A DNA stretch of 64,000 nt from Cordia subcordata (lineage: Eukaryota; Streptophyta; Magnoliopsida; Boraginales; Cordiaceae), in the NCBI GenBank assembly GCA_028554755.1, contig JAPTOF010000021.1, positions 3,769,501-3,833,500 of the forward strand. The letters are read 5' to 3'. The notes below the pieces were generated by a model that was not told where the DNA came from, searched no databases, and saw only the letters and a program-made list of their open reading frames with translations. Both the position numbers and the translations under genes were made by a program. Below, piece by piece: positions 37,587 to 48,889 of this stretch (positions within the stretch are counted from its first letter, which is position 1; the number at the start of each line of letters is the position of its first letter).

Positions 37587-38368
37587 ATAATTAGGTATAA
37601 GATAATGTGTGTTGGAGAAAAAAGAAGCATGAAAAGCTTTAAGTAGGGAAAAAGATTTTCAAATGTAAAGAAAAAGTTGTTAATTTAAAATAAATTGTTA
37701 ATTAAAAGGAATTTTCATAAAATTTGTTGTGATTGAAAGCTTGCAATGGAATCTTGTGTGTGTTTTTTTAGAATATTTTATTTTACACGCCATATGATAC
37801 AATGTGGTACTTTGAAAATTTAAAAGAAAGCAAATGTGAGGTTTGTGATTATTGTTTTAGTATATAATGCTACTATGTGGCCCGTGCGATGCACATGTTT
37901 TAATATAAATTTAGTATTATGAATCTATATAAGTAATTTGTTATATGAATCAACTTGAAACATCTTGTTGGGGAAAAACATGCAAACACGAAGAATACTA
38001 GAAGAAATAACGGACACAAGAATTTCGTGGCTCGGCTTTAAAGCCTACGTCCATGGGCAGCAGAGAATAATTCTATTATTGATCACGAATGCTACAAGGC
38101 TCTCACTTTGGTTTCTCTCTCACACATAACATAATGAGTATTGCCACATATTTATAGTGCAAAAGTTTCCTAAACCTATTAAGCAGAAAAGGCAACTAAT
38201 TAATTATGTGCTACAAAAAGTAACAATCGAATAAGATAATATGTTAACAAGGAAATCTGCTGTTCTTGTTGCCCAAGAATACGGGCCACATTCAACAAAT
38301 CTCCACCTTGGCACATATTCGCTCCAATCAATACACCATCATCCTTACAGCCAACTGTCCTTAAGGGC

Positions 38369-41300
38369 TCAATGCTCCGCACCGCAAATAGCAACCAAGT
38401 CCAAGCAATGCTTGAACTTGCTGACTGGAACCACCTTAGTCATCATATCTGCTGGATTCTCATGGGTAGATATCTTTTGCACCGATATGATTCCTTGTGA
38501 TACAACATCTCTGATAAAGTGATATCTGATATCAATGTGTTTAGTCCTCTCATGATACATCTGATTCTTCGTCAGATGGATTGCACTCTGGCTATCACAA
38601 AAGACTGTACTTGTATGTTGCTGCAGTCCAAGATCCCGAACCCGGCCTTGTAACCACATGGCCTCCTTCACAGCTTCTGCAATTGCCATGTACTCCGCTT
38701 TAGTAGTCAACAATGCCACAGTAGATTGTAATGTCGCTTTCCAACTGATAGCACATCTAGAGAGAGTAAACACGTAACCCGTCAAAGATCTTCTCTTATC
38801 AAGGTCACCCGCAAAGTCTGAATCACAATAACCCACCAACCACGTGCAATCTCTAGTCATCTTGCTAAATAGCAATCCTATATTTGCAGTGCCACGCAAA
38901 TATCTCATTATCCATTTCACCGCTTCCCAGTGTGCTTTCCCAGGTGATGCCATATACCTGCTTACAACACTAACTGCATGTGAAATATCAGGACAAGTGC
39001 ACACCATAACATACATCAAGCTACCAACAGCAGTCGAGTATGGAACATGAGACATATGCTCTACCTCCTCCTCGATTTTAGGTGACAAATCTGCAGACAA
39101 CTTGAAATGAGCAGCAAGCGGCACACTCACAAGCTTTGCTTTCAGTATCCCAAAACGCTCTAGCACTTTCTCAATATAACTCTGCTGAGACAAGAACAGC
39201 TTCCCAGCGTTTCTATATCTGTGAATCTCCATGCCAAGAATCTTCTTTGCTGCTCCAAGATCCTTCATCTCAAACTCATCACCTAGCTGCTTCTTTAATT
39301 CGTCGATTGCAGACATGCTTTTAGCAGCAATAAGCATATCATCGACATACAACAACAAGTACATAAACGAACCATCTGGAAGCCTTTTGAGATACACACA
39401 GCTGTCATAGGCACTCCTTGTGTGTCCAGCACCTACCATGAATGTGTCAAATCTCTTATACCATTGCCGAGGTGACTGCTTCAACCCATACAAGGACTTC
39501 TTCAGTTTGCAAACATGGTTCTCCTTACTAGGAACTATATACCCCTCCAGTTGACTCATGTAAATTTGCTCTTCAAGATCACCATGGAAAAACGCCGTTT
39601 TCACATCTAGTTACTCAAGCTCTAAGTCATGAAGAGCAACCAAGGCAAGTAAAACCCTGATAGAACTATGCTTCACAACCGGAGAGAACACTTCGTTGAA
39701 GTCAACCCCTCACTTTGTGTATAGCCTTTTGCCACCAACCGTGCCTTTTATCGAGGACCTTCAACCCCTGGAGTACCTTCCTTTTTCTTGTAAACTCATT
39801 TGCAACCGACAACTCCCTGTCCCTTAGGCAATTCAACAAGCTCCCATGTTTGATTCTTATGAAAAGACTCAATCTCCTTACTCATGGCACCCACCCACTG
39901 AGCAGAATCTTTCCCAGATATGGCCTCTTTGTATGAATTCGGCTCATGTCCTTCAATTGTTTCGGCAACAGTCAAAACATAAGCAACAAGATCAGCGTAT
40001 TCGTACCTTTGAGGCTCTCTAATCTATCTCCTTTCTCGCCCAGTGGCAATGCTGTACTTCTATTGTTCAGGCACATTTTGATCATGTACCTCAGTTGTTG
40101 AGTCGGCTGAATTTGACTGCTACTATTGCTAGATGGAACATTTGAAACATCAGCAAATACCTCCACCTGCTATTTGACACCATGGTTTAAACCAACTACC
40201 GCTTTCTCCTTTTCTTGGTCTAATAAAGCAGACTCATTGAATATGACATCCCTGCTGATGAGGAAACCTGGAGACGTTGTATCTGTACACCACAACCTGT
40301 AACCTTTCCTCTCGGACGCATAGCCTAGAAATATGCATTTCTTTGCCCTCGGCTCCAACTTTCCATTCTTCACGTGAGCGTATGCAGGGCAACCAAACAC
40401 CTTCAATCGAGAGTAGTCAGCAGGCTTACCAGACCATAACTCAAAAGGAGTTTTCAATTCAATAGCTTTGGATGGAGATCTATTCATCAAGTAGCATGCC
40501 GTATTGACGGCTTCAACCCAAAAGTCTTGACTCAAACCAGATTGGGAGAGCATACAACGAGCTCTCTCCACCAGAGTTTTATTCATGCATTCTGCAACTC
40601 TATTCTGTTGTGGTGTCCTTACACATGTGCGGTGTCTCACAATGCCATGTTTCCTGCAGAGCTCATCAAACTCTTTATTGCAATATTCCAACCCATTGTC
40701 AGTCCTAAGACGCTTAATTTGTTTACCAGTCTACTTCTCAATCAACGTCTTCCACTCGACAAATGTTGGAAACGCCTCATCTTTAGTTTTCAAGAAGTAT
40801 ACCCACACCATCCGAGAGTATGTATCAATGAAAGTGATGTAATACATGGCACCTTTCTTGGAAGGAACTTTATTAGGACCCCAAAGATCAGAATGAATAT
40901 AATCAAGTGTATCTTTGGTATTCTCCTGCCCCTTGCTGAACTTCACCCTGGTTTGCTTTCCAAAGACACAATGCTCGCATAATTCAAGCTTTCCAGTTCT
41001 TTGTCCACAAAGCAAATCCCTCTTACTTAGTTCGGTCAGTCCCCTCTCGCTCATATGGCCCAACCTTTTGTGCCAAAACTGCGTAGTGTCATTATCACCC
41101 TCCTCGGATGTAACAGCTGCAACACCTGTAACTGTACTACCTTGAAGGACATATAGGCCGCCAGTCAAGTTCTTTTTCAAGAGCACAATTGCACCTTTGG
41201 TCACCTTTATACCATTCTCACTTCGGAATTTGTATCCATGAGAATCCAAACGCCCAAGAGAAGTCAAGTTTTTCTTCAGCTCCGATACATGCCAACACTC

Positions 41301-42245
41301 GAGAGATCTTATAATACCATTAAACATCTTGATATTTACGATGCCTATTCCCTCCACCTTCAACGAAAAATCATTGCCTAGAATGACTTTCCCTTCTCTT
41401 TTGGAATAAGAAGAGAACCAGTCGCGCCTAGGACACATATGGAACGTTGCACTAGCATCAAGAATCCATTGATTATGCCACTGTGATCCACTCACAGTCA
41501 AAACTTCCCCGGTACTACTCAAGTTATCTTCATCACTGTCAGCACTCTCCACCACATTAGCTGAATTCTCCACCTTTTTCTTTTCTTTTTTCAGTTTTGG
41601 ACATTCTTTCTTAATATGACCTTTTTCACCACACTCGAAACAATGTAGTTTTCTTGCTCTTGATTTTGACCTTGACTTGCTTTTCTTTCTACTCGAAAAT
41701 CCCCCTCTATTCTCCGATCTCCCTCTACTCACTAAACCTTCCCCATGAACTTCTTCCCTATGTCCCGGAATATGTGTTTGAAGATCCTTCGATTTTAATG
41801 AAGTAATCACATCTTCAAAGGTAATTTTATCCCTCCCGTACAACATAGTGTCCACAAAGTTCATATATGAAGGCGGTAAGGAGCATAATACATTCATAGC
41901 TTGGTCTTCGTCATCAATTTTAACGCCCACATCCTTCAAAGCAATAAAACAAGAGGTAAACTCATCAAGATGTTGTTTTAGTAAGGTACGTTCTTTCATT
42001 CTAAGATGATACAATCGCTTCTTCAAGTAGAGGCGATTTATGAGAGATTTAGATGCATACAATTCCACCAAAGTATTCCAAGCCTCAACTACTGTCGTTT
42101 TCTCAGCAATCTCTAGCAATACTTCATTTGTTACGGACATATGTATTGCACTCAAGGCTTTCGCTTCGAGTTCTTCTCTTGCTGCTGGTTCCGTCTTTTC
42201 CGGGATCACTTCTTCAATGACTTTCCAAAGTCCCTGCATTGTCAT
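38369..42245 (-). pseudogene. gag-pol of Copia element 2, a few lesions
   Basis: 42245-40731 is an open 504-codon frame: gag, CCHC zinc knuckle CFECGEKGHIKKEC (about 41645-41602), a protease-like segment, the GAG-pre-integrase H-H-C-C zinc site (HKRLGHM...CEHCVFGK) and the start of integrase. 40691-40170 continues integrase (PQQNRVAE). 39604-38369 holds reverse transcriptase (LLLYVDDML, near 39360-39330) and RNase H. The breaks are an in-frame TAG near 40734, TAG at 40167-40169, a frame change and TAG near 40080-40025, TAA near 39755, one lost base near 39706, and TAA near 39610. The protease motif reads DASA where DSG/DTG/DSA is usual. The open-frame first codon at 39604 is GTG inside pol, not a true start. 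Confidence 0.9.
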
Positions 42246-42420
42246 AAATGCCTTGAATCTGATCCTTCATAGACTGAAACTCATTCTCCCGTCAAACTTC
42301 TCGATTTCAAACTTTCCACCTGTGGAAGATATCTTTGTTTGCTCAAAACTCACACTTCGGGATGGAATTTGGTTCAACGGATCGCAAAAACGGATTTAGC
42401 ATGTTGAAAAACCTTAGGAA

Positions 42421-42660
42421 CACCCTGGTCAACTTTGGTCAACACCGGTCAAAGTCAAACCCGTTGGTCAAAGTCAACATCGTCCCTAAACACGTACTTT
42501 GGAATAGAATTTGGAAAAACAGAGCCCAAAAATGGACTCAGCACGTCGAAAAACGTGGGGTAAGGTTGTGGTCAAACCCGGTCAACCCTTGGTCAATGGT
42601 CAAAGTCAAACCCTGGTCAACCCCGGTCAACGTGGTCAAACAGGTCAACTGCTCAATTTT
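42421..42660 (-). promoter_or_regulatory. Array of 15 W-box motifs in the Copia element 2 leader
   Basis: Between the primer site and gag, the plus strand carries GTCAA 15 times in about 225 bases, always preceded by G or A. On the element's sense strand every one reads TTGACC or TTGACT, the W-box core TTGACY recognised by WRKY factors. Spacing is irregular (about 8-25 bases), interrupted once at 42480-42570. Whether any WRKY protein binds is untested. Confidence 0.6.
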
Positions 42661-43178
42661 TTTTTTTTTGGTTTCAGAACTAAATCTAAGCCCAAATAAA
42701 AATTCCTTTTTTATTCTTTTGGCTTAAACTCAATCCAAACCCAAAAAAGAAATTTATTATTTTTTTGGCACAGAACCCAAGCCCAACAAAAAATTAATTA
42801 ACCCAAGACCCAAGACCTAGCCAAAATTGGACAAGGCCACTAACCAGGCCCGATCCAAATAAACCCAAAGACCCAAAGCCTACTAACCCTAGACCTGCTT
42901 TACAAACTTGAACCAATTTGCAAAAATTCCTGAATACCCAAAAAACTAACCTCAAGAGTACGCGAACTCTATCTTCTTCGTTTCAAACCCAAACACGAAC
43001 CACGACCTGCCGACGCAAGCTTCCACTCCAGCCACCAACGCTCAACATAGACAGCACCGGAGCACTCCTCGCCGAACAAAGACCTTTATTTGGTTAGGCA
43101 CCGTTTGGTTTGAGAAATTTTAGTTTTACAGTGAGTTTTGATTTTTCCTTTTTCCCTCAAGCAGCGAATTAATACCTT
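42661..43178 (-). other. 5' leader of Copia element 2
   Basis: Untranslated stretch between primer site and W-box array. It contains T-runs and many aaccca/gacccaa units (about 42770-42890), giving a purine- and pyrimidine-biased sequence. No open frame of note. Confidence 0.5.
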
Positions 43179-43810
43179 AGCTCTGATACCAGTTTGTTGG
43201 GGAAAAACATGCAAACACGAAGAATACGAGAAGAAATAACAGATACAAGAATTACGTGGTTCGGCTTTAAAGCCTACGTCCACGGGTAGCAGAGAATAAT
43301 TCTATTATTGATCACAAATGCTACAAGGCTCTCACTTTGGTTTCTCTCTCACACATAACATAATGAGTATTGCCACATATTTATAGTGCAAATGTTTCCT
43401 AAACCTATTAAACAGAAAAGACAACTAATTAATTATGTGCTACAAAAGGTAACAAGCGAATAAGGTAATATGTTAACAAGGAAATCTGCTATTTTTGTTG
43501 TCCAAAAATACGAGCCACATTCAACAAATCTTAATTAGAATTAAGAATAAGATAAGGAGTGTTACAGAAGAAAGTGACATGGAAAGCTTTGAATAAGAAA
43601 AACCTTTTTGAATGTAGAGGAAAAATTGTTAATTTTTTAAAGTTGTTGACTATAAGAAATTTTCAAAAAAGAAAAAGAATGTATTGGTTAAAAGTTTGCA
43701 AGGAAGACTTATGTTATTATGCACGGTACATGGCAAAATGTAGTGTTTTGAAAATTTAAAGGAAAGTAAATATAAAATTTGGTGTTATTGTTTAATATAT
43801 ATAATATAGA

Positions 43811-44192
43811 TAGACAGATTAAGAAAAAGCTGAAGCAGGGGTCACGGGGGATTTATCTTACATCTAAAAAATTGACATCAGTCCACAAAAAAAATTTGTA
43901 TGTTTAGAATAAAAATTTGTAGGATTTTTTCAAATAAAAATTTGTATTTTAGATGTATAAATTTGCTTTACGTATTGACGTTATAATTTTTTTTTTTTTT
44001 AAAAATCTTGCAAATTTTTATTCTATACAGATTATTTTTATAGATTTATGTTAATCTGAAGAACGGAAGAGCAACCAGACAATCTCTAGCCTGTCCACGT
44101 GTGCTGGAGCATGAAGGTTCAGGCGCTTTAGTTCACCATTAGGTGATAGAAAGACTCCGCCGACAATGGAAAACCGAAACTCATGAGCCTAG

Positions 44193-44223
<31 letters not shown>

Positions 44224-46959
44224 GGATTTGAACTTTTGGAGTACGATTCGATGTTTAAACTGACAAAATAATCATTACACTTTTTGCTTGATTTATGCGT
44301 TTTGATTGATTGATGCGTGTCAAACATTCTTGAGAATTGGAGAAACAAATCAGTTCATTCTCAGAAGTGAAGAAAATTAGAAAAGTAGAGAAAAAAGGGT
44401 TTAGATTGAAAGAAAATCATAAAGTGAAGGAAAGGAATTTGCTTCCTTCATGGCGATTGTAAAAAAATTGGGAGGATAAGGAAAAAGGATTTTATAATTT
44501 TTTAATTTAAATTAGAGAATAAAAGAAAAAGTAATACTTTTTGAAGAATTATTATTATATATATGTATTAATATGTTGTCAAAGCTATATATTAGATTAC
44601 ATAAATGTATAAAAAATAATTAAAAACTCAGTTTTCGATTCTTAGATCTTTTCCATTCATAAAATTCTCTCGTTAATGTTAAAAAGAAATCCTCTAATCC
44701 TTATTTTTGACAGTTTTGTTCATTCTCATTTTGGTTAAAATTTTCTCATATTAATAGGTAAGAAATCCATATCAACTTAACTGCTCTACAAATTAAAATT
44801 TCAATAAAAATAATTGTTTAGAAAGCTTTTCCTGTCTCCAATTATCCACTTTTTGGAATTTTAGTTATATGAATGGTTGAAATGATATTGTAAACACATG
44901 AATAATTAAGATTGTCCTCTTATATTATTATGAGAAAAATAATACCAATAATTTTATAATTTTTTTTTGCTTCAAGCAATTAATACTCTTTATTATTTTT
45001 ATTACTTCAAGTCGTTAAATTTGAGTAAAATGATCATAATCCAACAACAAAAGAGAAGGTCTAAAATAATGTGACAAAGTATTTATTATTAGGACCCAAA
45101 ACACATCAAGGATGAGGGTAGGTCTAACTAAAGCACAATTAGCCGCAATTGAAGTAATATTAAAAATAATGGACGGCAGGGGAGCAAAATAACTAATTAA
45201 ATTTTATTTTATTTTTTGATGAACTTTTAATTTGTCCAAAATCTAAGCAGATTAGTCAGTAAAGAGGAAGATAATGACCCTCTTAATTACATCTTCCATG
45301 ATTCTAAATTCACAAGTGACTCACATGGATGATCTAGATTGCTCGTCGTTAAGGGGGTCTTTTCTTCTTCTTTTTTTTTTAAAGACAAAAGCATTATAAT
45401 AGAGACGTATATGTTTACGGTCCACGTAATTAATTGAAGAAATTGCATGTGATAGACTTCAGTGAATAATTAAACTGTTACTAATTTTAGATCAACCTAA
45501 TATCCAACTCCCTATGTTTCAAGAATAAGATAGAAATTTTATATATTCAACTCCATAAGTTTTGTCTGGCCCAAAAAAAAAAAAAAAAAAACTCCATGTG
45601 TTTTTAGAATTTCCAAAGAAGAAATTTTGAAATGAGTTGCAGCTGAACTGATCTAATATTTTAAACAATACATATACACGTGGTTTGCAACTTTGCGCCC
45701 ATAAATAAGGGTTTTTTTTTTTTTTTTGTGTCAAGCATCCATAAATAAATTACACGATCGAATTATTCTTTTCCATAATTAAATGTTTTGACTGTATTGC
45801 AGCATATATATATTTAATAGTAGTTTTTGACACTCGTTAATGAATAAATTCGTTTGAGGATTAAATTAATTTTTAGCTTAAAAGTACTCATACTCACTCA
45901 TAAGTAATTCCGTTCTTCCTCAGAATATTTAGATAATTTAAAAACATGGAACTTTCATATGAGACTTATTTTATTATAGATATATTTATATTGAAATATT
46001 TTTCTTTAAAGTGAACTACTATTAATTATTTTTAATTTTATAAAATAGGTTGAATATTTAATGTACTCATTGACTTTGTGATTATATTGAATTAAACGCA
46101 TCTCATAATCCTATATGATTTTTTGTGTATAAGCCCATTGATTCTGATAAAATTATTTATGTGTAAGTCTGTCAAAATACATTATATATAACTAGATTCT
46201 CTTTCTCACTTTTAACTTTAACAATTTATTCTCATAAACATTGCCTTAATAGAGGAGGGAGACGAAGGTCTCAGCCTTAACTGGTTTACAGTAAATATGT
46301 TTATGCTCTATTATTGCGCTTACAATATATTGATATAAAATCTTACTAATTCGTTTCATCATATACTTTGGGCGATAAATAATGATCAGGATATCAATAA
46401 GCTGTTAATTAATGTGATATTGTTTCCATCGCATAACAAGGAAAAAACAAATTCGATTATCTGAAAATGCACTCATTAAGAGAATATTTATTTAATCATC
46501 TTAGTCTAAAAAGGAATTAATTTAAGTTTAATCTGGATTAAGAATACACTATCTAAAGAAAAAAAAAATAATGATTGGAAGTAAATTGAAAGAAACAGCA
46601 TGATCGCGGAAGGAGAGGGTGAGAGCAGACAAGGATGGACGTGTGTACTGAAAAGGACTTAGGTGACTGCGATTAGGGTTTAGGAAGCGACTACAAAATG
46701 ACATATTGGGACATAAGATGAAATGGTGACATAAGATGTCTGCAACGCATTTAAAGATGAACAGTAACAAGAAATGCTGATGTCTCTCTCTCTCTATTTG
46801 ACTCTTCCTGACCACAGGCGGCAAGAGAGACATTCCCCCATGTCGCACATCGACATTGTTTCACGCACACACGTGGGGAGTTGTACTTCTTGGACTTTTT
46901 TGAATCCTGGAAAAAGCCTGCCAGTCGTTTCGGATCTAATATCTAACTTAGGAGAATTA
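43811..46959. other. Intergenic, no recognised gene
   Basis: AT-rich sequence. An (AT)n microsatellite lies at 44197-44223. Overlapping opposite-strand open frames at 46549-47010 show no known domain. Several poly-A and poly-T runs are present; nothing else can be named. Confidence 0.45.
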
Positions 46960-47176
46960 TGCTTTGTTGGAATTAGTTTTTTTGAAAAGCGTTTTTTAAT
47001 AATTTTTTAAAAATTAATTTTTTTAAAAAATTAAAAATTATGATTTTTTTTAAAAATTATTTTTAAATTTTTTTCAGGGTTTAATTTTTTTAGAAGTTAA
47101 ATTAAATAGTTATAAATTTAATATAATTTTTTTAAAAAGTATTTTTTTAAAAAAAAATCAATCCAAACAAACCTTA
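46960..47176. mobile_element. AT-rich MITE-like element
   Basis: Left end gctttgttggaattag followed by T-runs; right end aaaaaaaatcaatccaaacaaac is its imperfect inverted repeat. Interior almost entirely A and T. Same family as 14075-14294. A further right-end fragment (aatcaatttgaacaagcc) lies near 47470-47487. Confidence 0.55.
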
Positions 47177-47662
47177 GTTTTCTTTTCTTTTTTTTTATTT
47201 TTTTTATTTTGTGCACTAAGGAAAAGAGCTTGCGGAGCTCAATCATGGGTATATTTGGTGGAGGCTGATCATCAACTGACAAATCTCGAGTGTGTAGCAC
47301 ATTTAGGAGAATAAATTCTTTTAAATTGTTTCTTATAACTCTTGAAAAAAAAATATTTACAAAAATAAACAAATTTTAATTTTTAGAAAAATTTAAATTG
47401 AATTTAAAATTTTCTAGAGTTTTAATTTATTAGACCAATCAAAATACTTAAAAATACATTTTTTAAAGAAAATCAATTTGAACAAGCCTTTAGTGCTTTT
47501 CTTTTCTTTTCCTTTTTTCAATTTTATTAAACCTCCCATCCCTAACCTTATCGCCCGCTCCCATGTAATCTGAACCCAAACTACACCTTCGGGATTATAG
47601 TTTCGACCATTTGAATTACTTCTTACTCCCAAACCCAGTGTTGTTTGGTTGTACTTAATTTC

Positions 47663-47772
47663 AATACTTGTAAGCACTTTTTTTTAAAAATAAATTTATA
47701 AGAGGCAATTATAATATTTAAATACTTGTAAGCACTTTTTTTTTATAACTTTTATAAGAGGCAATTAGAATA
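47663..47772. repeat. Tandem duplication, 58 bp x 2
   Basis: Two adjacent units start aatacttgtaagcactttttt (47663 and 47721) and end ataagaggcaatta. Confidence 0.75.
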
Positions 47773-48030
47773 AGCATCGTAAACAAGCTGTTAGAGGGTG
47801 TTTGGCAATTCTTATTTTATGTGCTTATAAATATTTTTTTATAAATTTTGGTAGAGTTCATTTTTTATTTAAGATATTTAAAAATACTCAAATAAATATA
47901 ACCAAAAAGACTTTTTGTGCCTGAGATAAGTTTTATATGTCCTTAAATTCTGGCGCGAATTGTCACAGGAACATTAGCATTACTTGCATAATCCTTGTAC
48001 TAAGTTGGATTTGATTGGCTCACGTGTGGA

Positions 48031-48746
48031 TAGGGGTGTTCATTGGCGATTTTCCGTCCCAATCAACATAATTTTTTTTCCCGAATAATATTTGGATAAG
48101 GACCTTTGTTTCATTCCCTGCCCCAATTCACCAATGAGGAATACATTTTGGGGAATTAGGGAATGGGGAAAAATGAATGGGGATCGGGGAATCCCCGAAA
48201 ACACGCCATTATTATTAACTACATAGACCATAGCTTCAAACCACAACATAAATAAAGTATATAAACCATAGTTTCAAACCACAACATAAATAAAGTACAT
48301 AGGCCATAGTCTCATAAGTTATAATCAGTCAACCATAGCATAAATAAAAAGTCCAAAGCATCAATGAAAAACATTATTTTAACAAGTTGCCGATAACCAT
48401 TCATTTCCATTCTCCATTACTCTATGAACCTTCAAATCTTAGTTATTGTTTTTGTTGGTTCTGCTAACTTTGATATGTCTAAGAAATAAAAAATCAAATA
48501 TAATTTATAATATGTATTAAATATATATATATATATATATACATACATAAAATAAAATAAAAAAAGTAGTTCGGGTTTTGAGGATTCCCCAAATAAAAAA
48601 AATTATACCGTTCTCCAACCCAATTCCCCAATATTTTTTCCCATCCCCGATAATTTTTCCCCGTTCCCCATTTCCCCAAACCCGATTTCCCCGAACCCTA
48701 AATTTCGGGTTGGTAATTGAGTTTCCTTGAATAATGCACAACCCTA
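48031..48746. mobile_element. Non-autonomous hAT-type transposon, 716 bp
   Basis: Ends are inverted repeats, taggggtgttcattgg and the complement of aataatgcacaaccta-like text (reads tagggttgtgcattatt). A perfect 8-bp duplication CGTGTGGA (48023-48030 and 48747-48754) flanks it; 8 bp is diagnostic for hAT. The subterminal regions are rich in ggggaat/attcccc, and a 40-bp unit (tagaccatagcttcaaacc...) is tandemly repeated at about 48222-48312. No transposase is encoded; it would rely on an autonomous hAT. Confidence 0.87.
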
Positions 48747-48889
48747 CGTGTGGAATTGCTTTTAACCTTTTCTACTAGTTTGTTTCATTTTCGGAAAAAT
48801 ATATAAGAACCAACAAAAGAAAAGAAAAATGAAAATACTTAGGAAAAATAAAATGACATTTTGCGAAACTTGGGTGTATATGTTGGCTC

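Larger units (their letters stand above)
37966..43526 (-). mobile_element. Copia-type LTR retrotransposon 2, structurally complete
   Basis: LTRs of 332 bp at 43195-43526 (5') and 37966-38297 (3') both start TGTTGGGG and end CAACA on the plus strand; by eye they differ at about 19 positions, mostly transitions. A perfect tRNA-Met primer site TGGTATCAGAGC is on the minus strand at 43191-43180, and the purine tract ccaaggtggagat abuts the 3' LTR. A minus-strand TATA box (actataaata) is in each LTR. Flanks CATCT and AATCT are a 5-bp duplication with one change. Gene order is Copia; gag and pol resemble the TNT1/Tork group (inference). Confidence 0.93.
37097..43810. repeat. Two tandem units of about 400 bp, each interrupted by an LTR insertion
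   Basis: Unit 1 (37097-37862) and unit 2 (37863-37965 continued at 43532-43810) share, in order, (c/t)gtgcgat(g/a)ca near the start, aatttaatatta-like text, atataagtaattt, then gtgtt(g/a)...gaaagcttt, aattgttaatt and ttgaaaatttaaa(a/g)gaaag. Removing the solo LTR from unit 1 and the Copia element from unit 2 restores two aligned copies. The cccgtgcgatgcac string is often seen in plant dispersed repeats, including Helitron-like ones, but the family is not established. Confidence 0.65.

Noticed and set aside
40527..40982. 151-codon plus-strand open frame, and neighbours at 42040-42727
   Set aside because: These run antisense to the integrase, gag and W-box leader of Copia element 2; they are shadows of the real minus-strand coding.
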